This document shows positions 8,822 through 18,800 of a stretch of DNA of 64,000 nt, in pieces. Made by a program: the position numbers and the translations under genes. The DNA lies in assembly GCA_025980765.1 (NCBI GenBank), contig JAICXB010000009.1:1-64000 (forward strand). The letters are read 5' to 3'. The notes beneath the pieces were generated by a model. The model saw nothing but the letters and a program-made list of their open reading frames with translations, was not told the origin of the DNA and did no database searches. Within the stretch, counting starts at the first letter, position 1. Each line of letters opens with the position of its first letter. The stretch is from Terriglobales bacterium (GTDB lineage Bacteria > Acidobacteriota > Terriglobia > Terriglobales > Acidobacteriaceae).

Positions 8822-9796
8822 CTATGTCCCGAGCCTCTCGCCCGCACGCGGGCGATAGCCGCGAACAAAATCGGCGGCCCTCATGCGTTTTTTGCCTTCG
8901 GGTTGTACCTCGAGCAATTCGAGGGCGCTGCCTTCAGCGCATGCGACAAAGAGCCGATCTCGATCAATGGTCAGAGTGCCAGCCACGTTTGTTGTGGCAC
9001 AGGCGCCCTCGCCTGTGACTGGCGGCAACCGCACCGCGCTGTTTTGAGCTTGCGCACCCGTAATCGCCAGCTTCCTGCTGCGAAAGGTTGTATAACACCC
9101 GGGCCACGGCTGGAATCCGCGCAGCCGGTTGTAGATCTGCGATGCGGGAAGCTGAAAGTTCGCGATTCCGTCTTCTTTCTTTAAGATCGGCGCAAGAGAG
9201 GCATAGCGATCGTCCTGTCGCTGCCGGACAATGGTTTCGTTTTCAAAAAGATTCAGCGTTGCCACCATCAACTCGGCGCCGATTACCGCCAGGCGAGCGC
9301 TCAACCGAGGCGCGGTCTCGTCCGGCCCAATTTGCAAGTGGCCTTGCATTAGAATGTCGCCAGTATCGAGTCCCTCGTCGAGCTGCATGGTGGTTACCCC
9401 AGTGACGGTCTCGCCCTCTGCGATGGCCCATTGAATTGGCGCTGCGCCGCGATACTTTGGCAATAGCGACGCATGCACGTTGATGTTGCCGAAACGCGGC
9501 AACGAAAGCATCCACGGTGGAACCAGCCGCCCATATCCCACCACAATGATCGCCTCCGGCGCGATGGATTCTAGTAACGCGCGGAAGCTTTCATTTTTTT
9601 TGATCTTTTCCGGTTGCTCGATCGCGAGTCCGTGTCGCTGAGCACACTCTTTCACCGGCGAGGCGCTCAGTTCCAGTCCGCGTCCGGAAGGACGATCGGG
9701 TTGCGTCACTACCAGCGCGATCTCGTCGCCGCGGGCGATCAACGCGTCCAGAGTGGGAACCGCAAATTTCGGCGTGCCGCAAAAAACCAATCTCAT
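8822..9796 (-). CDS. fmt: Methionyl-tRNA formyltransferase
   Basis: Formylates Met-tRNAfMet with 10-formyl-THF for translation initiation. 324 residues: it begins MRLVFCGTPKFAVPTL and carries the substrate-loop motif HASLLPKYRGAAPIQWA with downstream TGVTTMQLDEGLDTGDIL, then a C-terminal OB-like domain. ATG 9796. First gene of the fmt-rsmB unit. The peptide deformylase gene that often precedes fmt is not next to it. Confidence 0.96.
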   Translation of the reverse strand: MRLVFCGTPKFAVPTLDALIARGDEIALVVTQPDRPSGRGLELSASPVKECAQRHGLAIEQPEKIKKNESFRALLESIAPEAIIVVGYGRLVPPWMLSLPRFGNINVHASLLPKYRGAAPIQWAIAEGETVTGVTTMQLDEGLDTGDILMQGHLQIGPDETAPRLSARLAVIGAELMVATLNLFENETIVRQRQDDRYASLAPILKKEDGIANFQLPASQIYNRLRGFQPWPGCYTTFRSRKLAITGAQAQNSAVRLPPVTGEGACATTNVAGTLTIDRDRLFVACAEGSALELLEVQPEGKKRMRAADFVRGYRPRAGERLGT

Positions 9797-10083
9797 TCAT
9801 TCCATGGTAATGGAGAGACGGGCGCGGCCCTCTGACGTGTTGAAGACCAAGTTGGCCAATGCGCGTGGGGAGAAATCGTGCCCTGATACGAACCTGTCTT
9901 TTGCGAAACTGAAAGTCAGAGCCGGAGTCGCTTACTGGTTTGGGCTCGAGATCATGTTAAAAGCCGATAGAGCGACTAATCTCGGCAACTCGCCCGCCGA
10001 GCATTCTGCATTTCTATACGGAAGGAAGGCTGACGACGGGGAACCTACGAGTTGTAAAACTCATCCAACGTCTGAGACAAACC

Positions 10084-11631
10084 GTGCAGCTCACGACAAC
10101 GGAGAGGTCAGCAATTCCGCAAGATCATTCCGCGAAATACTGGCGGGCAACGCTGTTTTGCGTGCTCGCTCTGCTCTGCGCCGCCATCGTATTCCTAGCC
10201 CTCAAGTGGCCTTTTACCCGCGGCAAAATCATCAGCGATCTGGAAGGCGCGGTTCACGGCCAGGTCGAGATTGGTACATTCCACCACACGTTTTTTCCGC
10301 CCGGCTGCGTAGCGGAAGATGTGCGCCTGCACTCTGATCAGTTCGTTGCCCCAACCAGTGTGGTCACCGTGCAGAGGCTGATTTTCCGGACAAGCTATGG
10401 AAAACTGCTTGGGAAACAAATCGAATTACTCGAAGTGCAGGGCGCGAGCGCAATAATCCCGCCGTCGGGTTCCGCTTCTCATGATTCGTCTCGCAAACAG
10501 ACATCAAAATCCAATGTAGCCAAAGCGCAAATTGAGCGCTTCGAAGTGAACCGCGCCAGCCTTCAGGTGGAACGCTCGGGAGGACAAGCTCCACTAACAT
10601 TTCAAATCGGGCAGTTTGTCCTTCTCCATTCCAACGGTAGTTCTGATCTGCCGTTCACGCTCTCCCTGCGGAACCCGGACCCGCCCGGTGATGTGACGGC
10701 GAATGGATCCATCCATTGGAATCGTGAGCAGCCTTCGCAGAGCGCGATCTCCGGTCGCTATGCGTTTAACCATGCTCAACTTGGCGCCATGAGCGGAATC
10801 GGAGGGGTGCTGTCGTCCACCGGCAAATTCCAAGGACCTATTGATCAGATCGACATTCAGGGCACAGTCAAGGTTCCCGATTTTGAAGTGAAGAAAGCCG
10901 GCCACCCGATGCCGCTGACCGTGGCTTTCACCGCTGCGGTCGATACCAAAAAGGGAACTGTTGAACTAAAGCCGGCGACGGCGCAACTGGGCCAATCCAT
11001 TGTCGATTCGTCGGTAGATATTGGCGAGGCCGCGGACCACGCCGGCGAGAAGACCGATGCCGATCTCTTAGTCAACAGCGGCCGCATACAGGACTTCCTG
11101 TACTTGCTGCTGCAGGCTCCGCAGCCTCCAATGACCGGGGTATTCAGTTTTCAGGGCAAGGCGGCCATACCGCCGGGGAGGAAGCCGTTCCAGCAGAAGG
11201 TGCAATTGCAGGGCGACTTCGGAATTGGTGGCGGCAAATTCACCAATCCCCAAACCCAGCACAATATCGAAAATTTAAGCGAGAAGAGCGAAGGCGATCC
11301 CAAGGGCCCGCCGGAGAGCGTGGTGTCCGATTTGCGCGGCCACGTCGAGCTGAAGGACGGCACGTTCACTTTTTCTTCTTTGTCGTTCAAAGCGCCGGGA
11401 GGAGTTGCGCGGCTGCATGGCACTTACAATCTGCTGACGAAGCAGGTAGACCTGCGAGGCAAAATCTTCACCGAGGCCAAGCTGTCACAAGAGACGACTG
11501 GCGTGAAATCGTTTCTGCTGAAGATCATTGGTCCCTTTCTCAAGAAGAACAAGCACAGCGGCGGGGCAATAATCCCGGTGCACATCGTCGGAACCTATCC
11601 TCACCCCAAGTATCAGATGGACCCGATTTGA
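10084..11631 (+). CDS. AsmA-like inner-membrane-anchored protein
   Basis: 515 residues with one N-terminal membrane span (about 22-42) followed by a long beta-rich periplasmic region and an AsmA-like C-terminus (KAPGGVARLHGTYNLLTKQVDLRGKI). The family takes part in outer-membrane biogenesis and lipid transport between membranes. The GTG start is the only start codon available in this frame after the upstream stop and has no clear ribosome site, so the N-terminus is uncertain. The preceding 290 bases hold no recognisable gene. It stands alone, convergent with a small minus-strand gene. Confidence 0.75.
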   Translation: MQLTTTERSAIPQDHSAKYWRATLFCVLALLCAAIVFLALKWPFTRGKIISDLEGAVHGQVEIGTFHHTFFPPGCVAEDVRLHSDQFVAPTSVVTVQRLIFRTSYGKLLGKQIELLEVQGASAIIPPSGSASHDSSRKQTSKSNVAKAQIERFEVNRASLQVERSGGQAPLTFQIGQFVLLHSNGSSDLPFTLSLRNPDPPGDVTANGSIHWNREQPSQSAISGRYAFNHAQLGAMSGIGGVLSSTGKFQGPIDQIDIQGTVKVPDFEVKKAGHPMPLTVAFTAAVDTKKGTVELKPATAQLGQSIVDSSVDIGEAADHAGEKTDADLLVNSGRIQDFLYLLLQAPQPPMTGVFSFQGKAAIPPGRKPFQQKVQLQGDFGIGGGKFTNPQTQHNIENLSEKSEGDPKGPPESVVSDLRGHVELKDGTFTFSSLSFKAPGGVARLHGTYNLLTKQVDLRGKIFTEAKLSQETTGVKSFLLKIIGPFLKKNKHSGGAIIPVHIVGTYPHPKYQMDPI

Positions 11632-11646
11632 AACAGGGAAGAATTA

Positions 11647-12048
11647 CTACGCCTCAATGCGAGGCATCATCGGGATATTGCGCGTGCTCTTGAATTCAAT
11701 CATCACCGCATGCAGATGGTCGAGGGTTTCGTCTACCGACAACGTGTACATCTCGCGGCCATTGTCGTAGCCGGATTCAATCGCCGATTTCAAGTAGCGG
11801 CCGGCAATTTGAATGGCAAGTGGATCGGTGATCGATTTCCCACTCTGCTCTTTGTACTTCACCCACGCCAGATGCGGGAGTGAGATCCAGACCGGCCTGC
11901 CACCGGCGAGGAATTTGATGTCGATTGCATCGGCGTGTCGGGTAGCGATCGCCACAATCACTGCCTGATATGTGCAGTGCAGCGGTTCACCGCTCCATCG
12001 GTCCACAGCTGTGAAGTCGTCATACATAAGGCATGGAAAATATAACAT
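11647..12048 (-). CDS. Hypothetical soluble protein
   Basis: 133 residues, not recognised. A second ATG at 12027 (MYDDFTAVDRW) may be the real start; neither has a clear ribosome site. Composition and secondary-structure pattern (strand-rich first half, then a helix DPLAIQIAGRYLKSAIESGY) look like a real small domain. It converges on the AsmA-like gene with a 15-base gap. Confidence 0.6.
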   Translation of the reverse strand: MLYFPCLMYDDFTAVDRWSGEPLHCTYQAVIVAIATRHADAIDIKFLAGGRPVWISLPHLAWVKYKEQSGKSITDPLAIQIAGRYLKSAIESGYDNGREMYTLSVDETLDHLHAVMIEFKSTRNIPMMPRIEA

Positions 12049-12193
12049 GCAGCGCGAGTCGAAACCGGGGATCGCCTCTCGGCAGAATCGGGCAGCTTAA
12101 TTCAATGCTTTCCACAAGACTGGACCACGGGATTGCTGAGTCTTTGCTGTTCACCGATTTTTCCCATGCTGCTATAGTAAAAAAATCCCCAAC

Positions 12194-13420
12194 GTGAACC
12201 CCTGGTCTCGCAAGCTTTTCGTTTGCACAAATCTGTTTCTTGTCGCATCGGTGGTCCTGTCTATTCTGACTTTGGCAGCATGCAGCCGTTCGGCCAGCCA
12301 CAATGCTGAGGTCCTGTACGTCTCCGCCACGCAAGCCTTTCTCAGAGACCGCGTTGCTGCGGTTTATGCCAAAACCGGAAGCGTGCACAACGGCGATCGC
12401 GTAATCGTGCTCGAGCATGGCAGGCGATGGATACGCGTGCGCGACGAACGCAACGAAGAAGGATGGCTTCAGGAGCGCTATCTGGTGGATGAGGGTGTCT
12501 TCAAAGCGTTCCACCAACTCTATTCCGAGCACGCCGGAGATGCCGCGCAGGCGCGCGGCGTGTTGCGCAACGATTTCCGCTTGCACGTCATGCCTGGCCG
12601 TGAAACCGATCGGCTATTCCTTTTGAAGGACGGCGACAAAGTTGAGATGTTGGAGCGCGCCTCGGTGCCGAAGAACGGCGCGTTGCCGACTTTCAAATCC
12701 AGCCTTCCATCGGTAATTCCCGCCGACAAGCAAGATGCGGATGCAAAAGATGCAGCCAAAGAGGAAGAGAAGGAGTACTCCGCAGCCGAGCCAACCGATT
12801 CCGACCAAAAAGGTAAAAGAAGAGGTCCAGTTCACGCGCGCAACGCCGCCGACAAGACTCGGCTGAAGCAGAACGTCACTGAGAACGCGCCGCTCTCCCC
12901 GATGGAAGATTGGTGGCTGGTGCGCGACCATCAGGGCCATGCCGGTTGGGTGCTGGCTCGGATGATCGACATCGATGTACCGATCGACATCGCGCAATAC
13001 GCGGAAGGGCAGCGCATCGTCGCATTTTTCCCGCTCACAACCGTGCACGACTCGCAGATGAACAAGGACGAGCCCTATTACCTGGTGCTGCTCACCGAAC
13101 CTCGCGATGGCCAGCCATTCGACTACAACCAGGTGCGTGTCTTCACTTGGAACCTGAAGCGGCATCGCTACGAGACCGCCTACCGCGACCGCAATATCTT
13201 TGGACTACTGCCGGTCACGGTCGGGCATGAAGCATTTGACACAGAAGGCGTTCTGCCGGTTTTCACCCTGCATGTCCGAGATGTGGATGGCCAAACCCGG
13301 CAAGAAAAGTACAAGCTGGAAGGCGTGCTAGTGAAGCGGGTGCTCGCGCCCGGAGAGCAGCCGATCAAGGCCGCTCGCGCCACTCCGGAAGGCGCTAAAT
13401 CGGCGCACAAGAACCGGTAG
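12194..13420 (+). CDS. Lipoprotein with bacterial SH3-like domain
   Basis: 408 residues. The N-terminal signal ends in a lipobox (LTLAACS), so it is predicted to be a lipoprotein. Next comes an SH3b-like segment (about 38-95: VSATQAFLRDRVAAVYAKTG then EGWLQERYLV), a second SH3-like part near DWWLVRDHQGHAGWVLARM (about 240), a charged Lys/Asp/Glu-rich linker between them and a C-terminal beta domain. SH3b domains bind cell-wall or peptide ligands. GTG start at 12194 with no strong ribosome site. Function otherwise unknown. Confidence 0.72.
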   Translation: MNPWSRKLFVCTNLFLVASVVLSILTLAACSRSASHNAEVLYVSATQAFLRDRVAAVYAKTGSVHNGDRVIVLEHGRRWIRVRDERNEEGWLQERYLVDEGVFKAFHQLYSEHAGDAAQARGVLRNDFRLHVMPGRETDRLFLLKDGDKVEMLERASVPKNGALPTFKSSLPSVIPADKQDADAKDAAKEEEKEYSAAEPTDSDQKGKRRGPVHARNAADKTRLKQNVTENAPLSPMEDWWLVRDHQGHAGWVLARMIDIDVPIDIAQYAEGQRIVAFFPLTTVHDSQMNKDEPYYLVLLTEPRDGQPFDYNQVRVFTWNLKRHRYETAYRDRNIFGLLPVTVGHEAFDTEGVLPVFTLHVRDVDGQTRQEKYKLEGVLVKRVLAPGEQPIKAARATPEGAKSAHKNR

Positions 13421-13456
13421 TTCTCACCCCCAGGCTATCGGCTATGGACAGTCTTT

Positions 13457-13704
13457 CCTGAGAACAGGGGAAAAATACAGGGAATTTTCACCGACCCAGC
13501 CCAACCTGCTATAACTCCCGAGTTAATTCCCCTGTTTTCTGGCAGATGCAACCTAGTAGCAAGCCGCTGATTGCAAGAGCTGAGGAAAGGAACAGGAAAG
13601 GAACAGGAAAGGTCAGTATTTTCCACCTAAGCCAATGATTTGCTAGCAGTTAGCAGCCAACAGCTATTAGCTGGCTCCGAAATAACAGGAAAAGAACAGG
13701 GAAC
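13457..13704 (-). repeat. Dispersed CCCTG element, copy 2
   Basis: Inverted relative to copy 1 and sits between two gene 3' ends. Starts CCTGAGAACAGGGG, then AAAAATACAGGGAATTTTC, later AGGAAAGGAACAGGAAAGG (about 13583-13611), a TAGCAGTTAGCAGCC block (about 13644) and AACAGGAAAAGAACAGGG. The block order is the reverse of copy 1. The whole 13421-13855 gap holds nothing else recognisable. Confidence 0.75.
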
Positions 13705-13855
13705 GAGGTGACCCTTGGTTGAGACGAGGGGAGAAGTCCATGCTTCACAGGCCCCGGCGTTCCGCTGAAATTGATAAGGAAGCTTTGGCCCACTAACTAT
13801 GGCCAGCCATCCGCCCGGCCTATTAAATCCCGCTGCCGCTCTTGTGCGTCACTCA

Positions 13856-15631
13856 TCACTGATCGTGACGAATGTGTTCGAGAAGATCCAGAAAGCGCTG
13901 ATCCTGGCGTAGCGGTTTGAAGATCGGGTCCAGCGCGATGGCGGCCATCATCGGAGAACGCTGCTGATATTCCTGTGTCAGGCATTCCAGCGCCTGATCG
14001 TTCTGGCCCAGGCCCACGTACAGCCAAGCCTGAAACATCAGCGATGAATTCGAGGCTTCTGCGCTCCTTAATTGCTGAAGCATCGCCTTCGCCTGCTCGC
14101 GATGACCGCTGACAGCCTGCACGTAGGCAGCAGTCGCGCGAACCCCTACGTTGTTTGGATTCAGCTCCAGAGCTTTGCGCGCCTCCTCCGCAGCCTGCGA
14201 AAACTTTCGCTGTTCCGTATAAGCGATCGCCAGGGAGCGGTGTGCCTCAGAAAACAGCGGATCCAGGTCGATGGTTCGTTGTAGCAGTTGAACTGCCTCG
14301 TCGGTCTGTCCTGCCGAGAGATGGAAGACCGCGTCATCGGTGTTGATGATGGGCGAAACTGGATCGAGTTGGCGGGCGCGCTCCACTTCCGCAAATGCCT
14401 CGTTATGCCGGCCGGTGCGCCACAGGTAAAAGGAGTACCAGTGATGCGCCGTGGCATAGCTGAAGTTAATCTCCAGCGCGCGCTTAAATTCAATTTCAGC
14501 CCCCGGCTGCAGGTAAGCAGTGCGCACCAAGCCCAGCGTCGAATGCGCCTGGAATGTCAGATCATTCAGATGCACCGCGCGTTCCGCCGCTGCCTCGGCC
14601 TTGTGGTACATCTCTTTTGGCGTGGCATGACCGTAATAGGCGTTGACCAGATAGGCCTCGGCTAGATCCGCCTGGGCGGGCGCGTAGGTGGGATCGCGTG
14701 CGATCGCCTGCTGAAAATAGCCGATGGCCTTGGCCAGACCTTCTTCATTGCGCTTGTTCCACTCATAGCGGCCAAGCAGGCAGAGGTCATAGACCTGCGG
14801 ATCTATGGTTGGAGCGCTGTCCAGATGTGCCCGCTGCGCGCCGGAAAGCGCGATCCGGATTTGCGCGGCGATGGCCCGGGCAATATCGCTTTGCAGACGC
14901 AGGATGTCCTGCCGATCGCTGTCGTAGTTCTCCGCCCATACATGCGTCTGATCGCTGGTCTGGATCAACTGAGCGGTTACGCGCACTCGATCACCCCAAC
15001 GTCGAATGCTGCCCTCCAGCAGATATTGCACTCCCAATTCTCGGCCAATCTCGTCCACTGGCTTGGAGGTGTGTTTGTAAGCCATCGAGGAGGTGCGGGC
15101 AATCACGCCCAGGCGGTCCTGCTGCAGTCCCCCGAGTTCGGCAATCATCTCCTCCGTGAAGCCGTCACTCACGAATTCTTGTGCCGGTTCGCCGGTCAGG
15201 TTTTGAAAGGGAAGCACGGCCAGCATCAGTCGGCGTGCAGGAGCCGGACGATGAAGGCGTTGCAGCAGGAGAATGCCGGCGGCTGCCAACAGAACCAGGA
15301 CCGCAGCCGCAATGATTACGGTTGTTCTCCAGGAGCGGCGGCCCGCAGGATCGATCTGAGTTATCGGCGCGGCACCAATCTCAGTTTCGGGGCTTTCCAG
15401 GACTATGCGCCGCTGTCGCCACCAATCATCCAGCTCCGCTTTGTAAGCGTAGATGGTGCCCTGCTTCTTGTGCTGTAAGCGGTGCACCGGGAGCTGCTCT
15501 TCCCGCTCCCAGCGCTGGACGGTGGGAACACTGCGCTTGAGGTAGGCAGCAACGTCCTTCCAGGAGTCCAATCTCTCCTCGGAAGTGTTGGTTGGGAAGG
15601 ATGGTTGTGTGCCCGAAGCGCTACTCATCAT
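13856..15631 (-). CDS. Transmembrane HTH / TolB-like / TPR regulator
   Basis: 591 residues from the ATG-ATG pair at 15631; a TTG at 15733 would add 34. Order: a MerR/excisionase-type helix-turn-helix (residues 22-76, DVAAYLKRSVPTVQRWE), a single membrane span (about 98-122), a TolB-like/adenylate-cyclase-associated periplasmic-type domain (VLPFQNLTGEPAQEFVSDGF onward) and about eight TPR repeats. This resembles one-component transmembrane regulators that couple an envelope signal to DNA binding; that role is inferred. It lies divergent from the first subtilase gene, with about 250 bases between the starts, so it may control that pair. Confidence 0.75.
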   Translation of the reverse strand: MMSSASGTQPSFPTNTSEERLDSWKDVAAYLKRSVPTVQRWEREEQLPVHRLQHKKQGTIYAYKAELDDWWRQRRIVLESPETEIGAAPITQIDPAGRRSWRTTVIIAAAVLVLLAAAGILLLQRLHRPAPARRLMLAVLPFQNLTGEPAQEFVSDGFTEEMIAELGGLQQDRLGVIARTSSMAYKHTSKPVDEIGRELGVQYLLEGSIRRWGDRVRVTAQLIQTSDQTHVWAENYDSDRQDILRLQSDIARAIAAQIRIALSGAQRAHLDSAPTIDPQVYDLCLLGRYEWNKRNEEGLAKAIGYFQQAIARDPTYAPAQADLAEAYLVNAYYGHATPKEMYHKAEAAAERAVHLNDLTFQAHSTLGLVRTAYLQPGAEIEFKRALEINFSYATAHHWYSFYLWRTGRHNEAFAEVERARQLDPVSPIINTDDAVFHLSAGQTDEAVQLLQRTIDLDPLFSEAHRSLAIAYTEQRKFSQAAEEARKALELNPNNVGVRATAAYVQAVSGHREQAKAMLQQLRSAEASNSSLMFQAWLYVGLGQNDQALECLTQEYQQRSPMMAAIALDPIFKPLRQDQRFLDLLEHIRHDQ

Positions 15632-15815
15632 GACCGCCGACGGCCGTTGTGGGGGTGCGGAATCGTACCCTGCTCTGGGTACCGGAATCAAGGATGTTCC
15701 GTCCCATTCTTGCCATACGTCAAAGCGCTTCAAAGCGCGTAATCACTGGATTGAACGGCTTTGATGCTTGCTGCTGGATGTGCTTGTCCGAATAATCCTT
15801 GTGCTTTTTCAAGAA

Positions 15816-15876
15816 TCCGTCCGGCTGTGGCTTTGGGGAGAAGCATGGTGCGGGCGGATTCGCGAAAAGCAGGGGG
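15816..15876 (+). promoter_or_regulatory. Conserved leader, copy 1 (ahead of subtilase 1)
   Basis: Nearly identical to the leader at 19091. CCGTCCG (15817-15823) can pair with CGGGCGG (15851-15857), enclosing a TTTGGGGAGAAGC segment, followed by the ribosome site AGGGGG. It could be a structured 5' UTR or just shared because of recent duplication. Confidence 0.4.
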
Positions 15877-15882
15877 ATGTAC

Positions 15883-18800
15883 ATGCGGAACGCTGTCGCG
15901 ATTGCGGCTTTGACAATTTTTGCGGTTAGCGCGGTTTCCGCCGGTGGAGCCCAGGCGGGTCGGATCGACGGGATCTCACCTGTGGCCGCTCGGGCTGGCG
16001 AGCAGGTTGTGATTAGCGGAATTGGCTTTGGCGGTCCGAATGTGACCATCACCGTCGGCGGCATTCCGGCCAAGCTGGTTGCGGCCACGGGAAACCGGGC
16101 AGTGTTCATCGTTCCGGAGGGAGTGAAGCCGGGCGTCACCACTGTCGACGCAACGAATCCTGGCGGACACGCCGGCAGCATCGCCTTCACCTTCCTGGAA
16201 GGCACGTTGCTGGCCGGCGACCCAACCAAGGGCGTAGCAGACGTAATCCTCGACAAGAGTTCGCCCGGAGTGGGCGGCGACGATCTGCTGAACGGGCTGA
16301 TCCTCACGCGGCTGGAGATTGTGGTCACACCCGATGCTACCGTCGCCGAGTTGAACGCCGCGCTGGAGAAGGTCGAGGGCGGCATTGTCGCCAGCTCGAA
16401 GGGGCTGCGGGACATCACCATCGCGGTGCCGCGCCAAGAGTCGGCGGCAGACCTGGATGCAATTGCAACTACTTTGGAAGCGATGCCGGGCATTCGCCAT
16501 GCCGGCACTACGACCGTGCCCCAGGCGAAATTCCTGTATTTCCCGCCAACCTTCGACTCGGTCGTGGTGCTGCGGCACTTGCTGCCGAGCCGTTTTCCGG
16601 CGGCCTGGAATGTAGCCAACAGGCTGCAGACCTCAGATGATCCAAGCGGCCTATGTACAGTGACGCCGGTAAATCTCCTGGTAGCCGATGAGTTCGGCTC
16701 AACACCGCCGGCCGTTTTTTCTAAAGTGCCGTTGTTCAACCCGCCGGCTACAGCGCCCTTTGGATCGATTGCACCCGACGAACTGCACGGATACGAAGTC
16801 GGCTTGGTGGCCAGCGCATCTGGGATTGGCGCAAATCCAGTGGGCGGGTGCGTGAATGAGGTGCTGACGCAGGTCGCCGGCTTCGGAATCAATGGCACCA
16901 CCGATGCCATCGTGGCAAACATGCCTGCGGGGAGGTTCATCATCAACTACTCGATAGGTTTCCCAGATAACTGTGCCCTCGCCGCATGCCTGCCGCCCAG
17001 CGATCGCATGCCCTCGGCAACCACCAGAGCCTACGAGGGCCTGGACTGGAAGAAGAAAACCAAGAGCCGCTGGCACGATTTTCTAATTGTGGCCGCCGCC
17101 GGCAACGAAGCAGATGAAGAGAGTACGGCCATTTATCCCGGAATGGGAGATGCCCGATATGGGTCGCAGATGGAAATCGCACAAGTTCCCGATCCGCTGA
17201 TGAGCTGGGCTGTAGATGGCAAGCTGTGGGACCCAACTCTGGGCTTTTCCTCGCTCGGTTTCACGTCGCTCGCGGCGAGCCCCACAGCATATTCGTCTTT
17301 AGTGCAGGAAATTACTGACGCGCAGCTCACCGGGCCAGATGCCGTGGCCGACAATGTGATCGTGGTCGGCAGCGCGACAGCAGCGCCGCGTGGAACAGTG
17401 CTGACCCAGCGCGTGGGCCCCGAGCAATTGAGCCCGTCTGACTTTTCCGACCACAATCCCGACGTGCTGGCAGTTGGCGAAAATGTCTTCGACGCACAAG
17501 AACTGCAGGGCACGAGCTTCGCTGCGCCTGCAGTATCGGGACTTGCGGCTTATCTATGGTTGTTGAGTCCGGAGCTGGAAAATCGCGGCCCGGCCACAAC
17601 CAAGCAGGCCATTGTCGCCAATGCGCGCAACAACATCATTGACGCCTATGCGTCAATGCTGTCACTGGATGCGGCAGCGACTCCCGACCCCTCCAGCGCG
17701 CCCATCCGCCGGGCGCTGCTTGATGTGAATCAGGATGGCGTTTTCAATGAGCTCGACCTCATCCTTTTCTTGCAACACCTCTACTTCTTCGATACCAACA
17801 CGAACACCATCACCTTCGAAGCGCCGGCGAGCACGGCTGCCGATTTCAGCGTTTTCGACCTGAACGGCGATGGCTTCACCACCAGCGGATCGCGGCGCGA
17901 GCGCTTCGACCTCGACCGCGTGGGCTCGACCCAATTCGGCGCCGCCAATTACTCAATCGTTACGCAGAGCATTGAAGGCGAGGACGTACGCTTCGATGAG
18001 AACGAACTGACCGATGTAGAGATTCTCTGCTATTACGCCTACTCGCCGATGTACCAGGGCGATACCGACGCGCGCAAGAAGCTGATGGCAGGGCGCTGCG
18101 GCCTGGCTGTCGATCCGCCGACGGTCACGCTTGATCCTGGACACACGCAGCAGTTCACGGTAAATGCGCCCAGCGCCGACCCGGTGACGTGGACGGCGAC
18201 CTGCGGAAACATTGACTCCAACAGTGGTTTCTACACCGCGCCGTCTCAGGGCGGGACGTGCACGGTGCGCGCCACCAGCAATGTCGATTCAACACAATTC
18301 GCGGAGGCGACTGTCACCGTAAACGGCGCAATCGGGCACTTCGATCTGGATACCGGATTCCGCGCGGAACTTCGCGCACTGGTCGGAACTAATCTTCTTT
18401 TTCCCGATCAGGAGCTCACCGCCTCGAACTCCAGCACAGTGAATCCGCCGCTGCCACTTCTGGTCAAAGTCACCGACGTGTTCAATCCCAGCGGCGGAGC
18501 GCCAGCGAATTACAGCTTCAGCGCACAGGCCGATGGTCCGCTTCCAGGCCGCAATGACCCGGACGCTTCTGGCATGTTCAATGGGCAAGTAAATTGCTCG
18601 GGAAGTGGATCTGCGAAGAAGGATGCGGATGGAAACATCATAGCTGCCCCCGCCATTCCACGGTTGCAGCCGTCCACTGCCGGCGACCTCTCCGGCAGTG
18701 TGCGAACGGGCACGGTCACCTTGACGGTGAATGGGCAATTGACAAGGTCAGTGACACCGGCATCGTCGAGCTCTGAAAACGTGTCCATCGAATGGAATTC

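Noticed and set aside
10040-10083. ECF-sigma-type promoter ahead of the AsmA-like gene (GAAC and CGTCTGA words)
   Set aside because: The spacing between the two words is 25 bases rather than about 16, so it does not fit.
12020-12586. A 188-codon minus-strand frame over the SH3 lipoprotein start
   Set aside because: Overlaps the signal peptide and lipobox of a supported gene and has no recognisable features.
15825-15846. Manganese riboswitch (yybP-ykoY type) suggested by TTTGGGGAGAAGC in the subtilase leader
   Set aside because: Only a short word matches; the other conserved loop is absent and the downstream genes are proteases.
15720-16946. Long minus-strand frames opposite both subtilase genes (also 19081-19701)
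   Set aside because: The same antisense frame appears in both paralogs only because the sense genes are similar; Ser/Thr/Pro-rich low-information translation.
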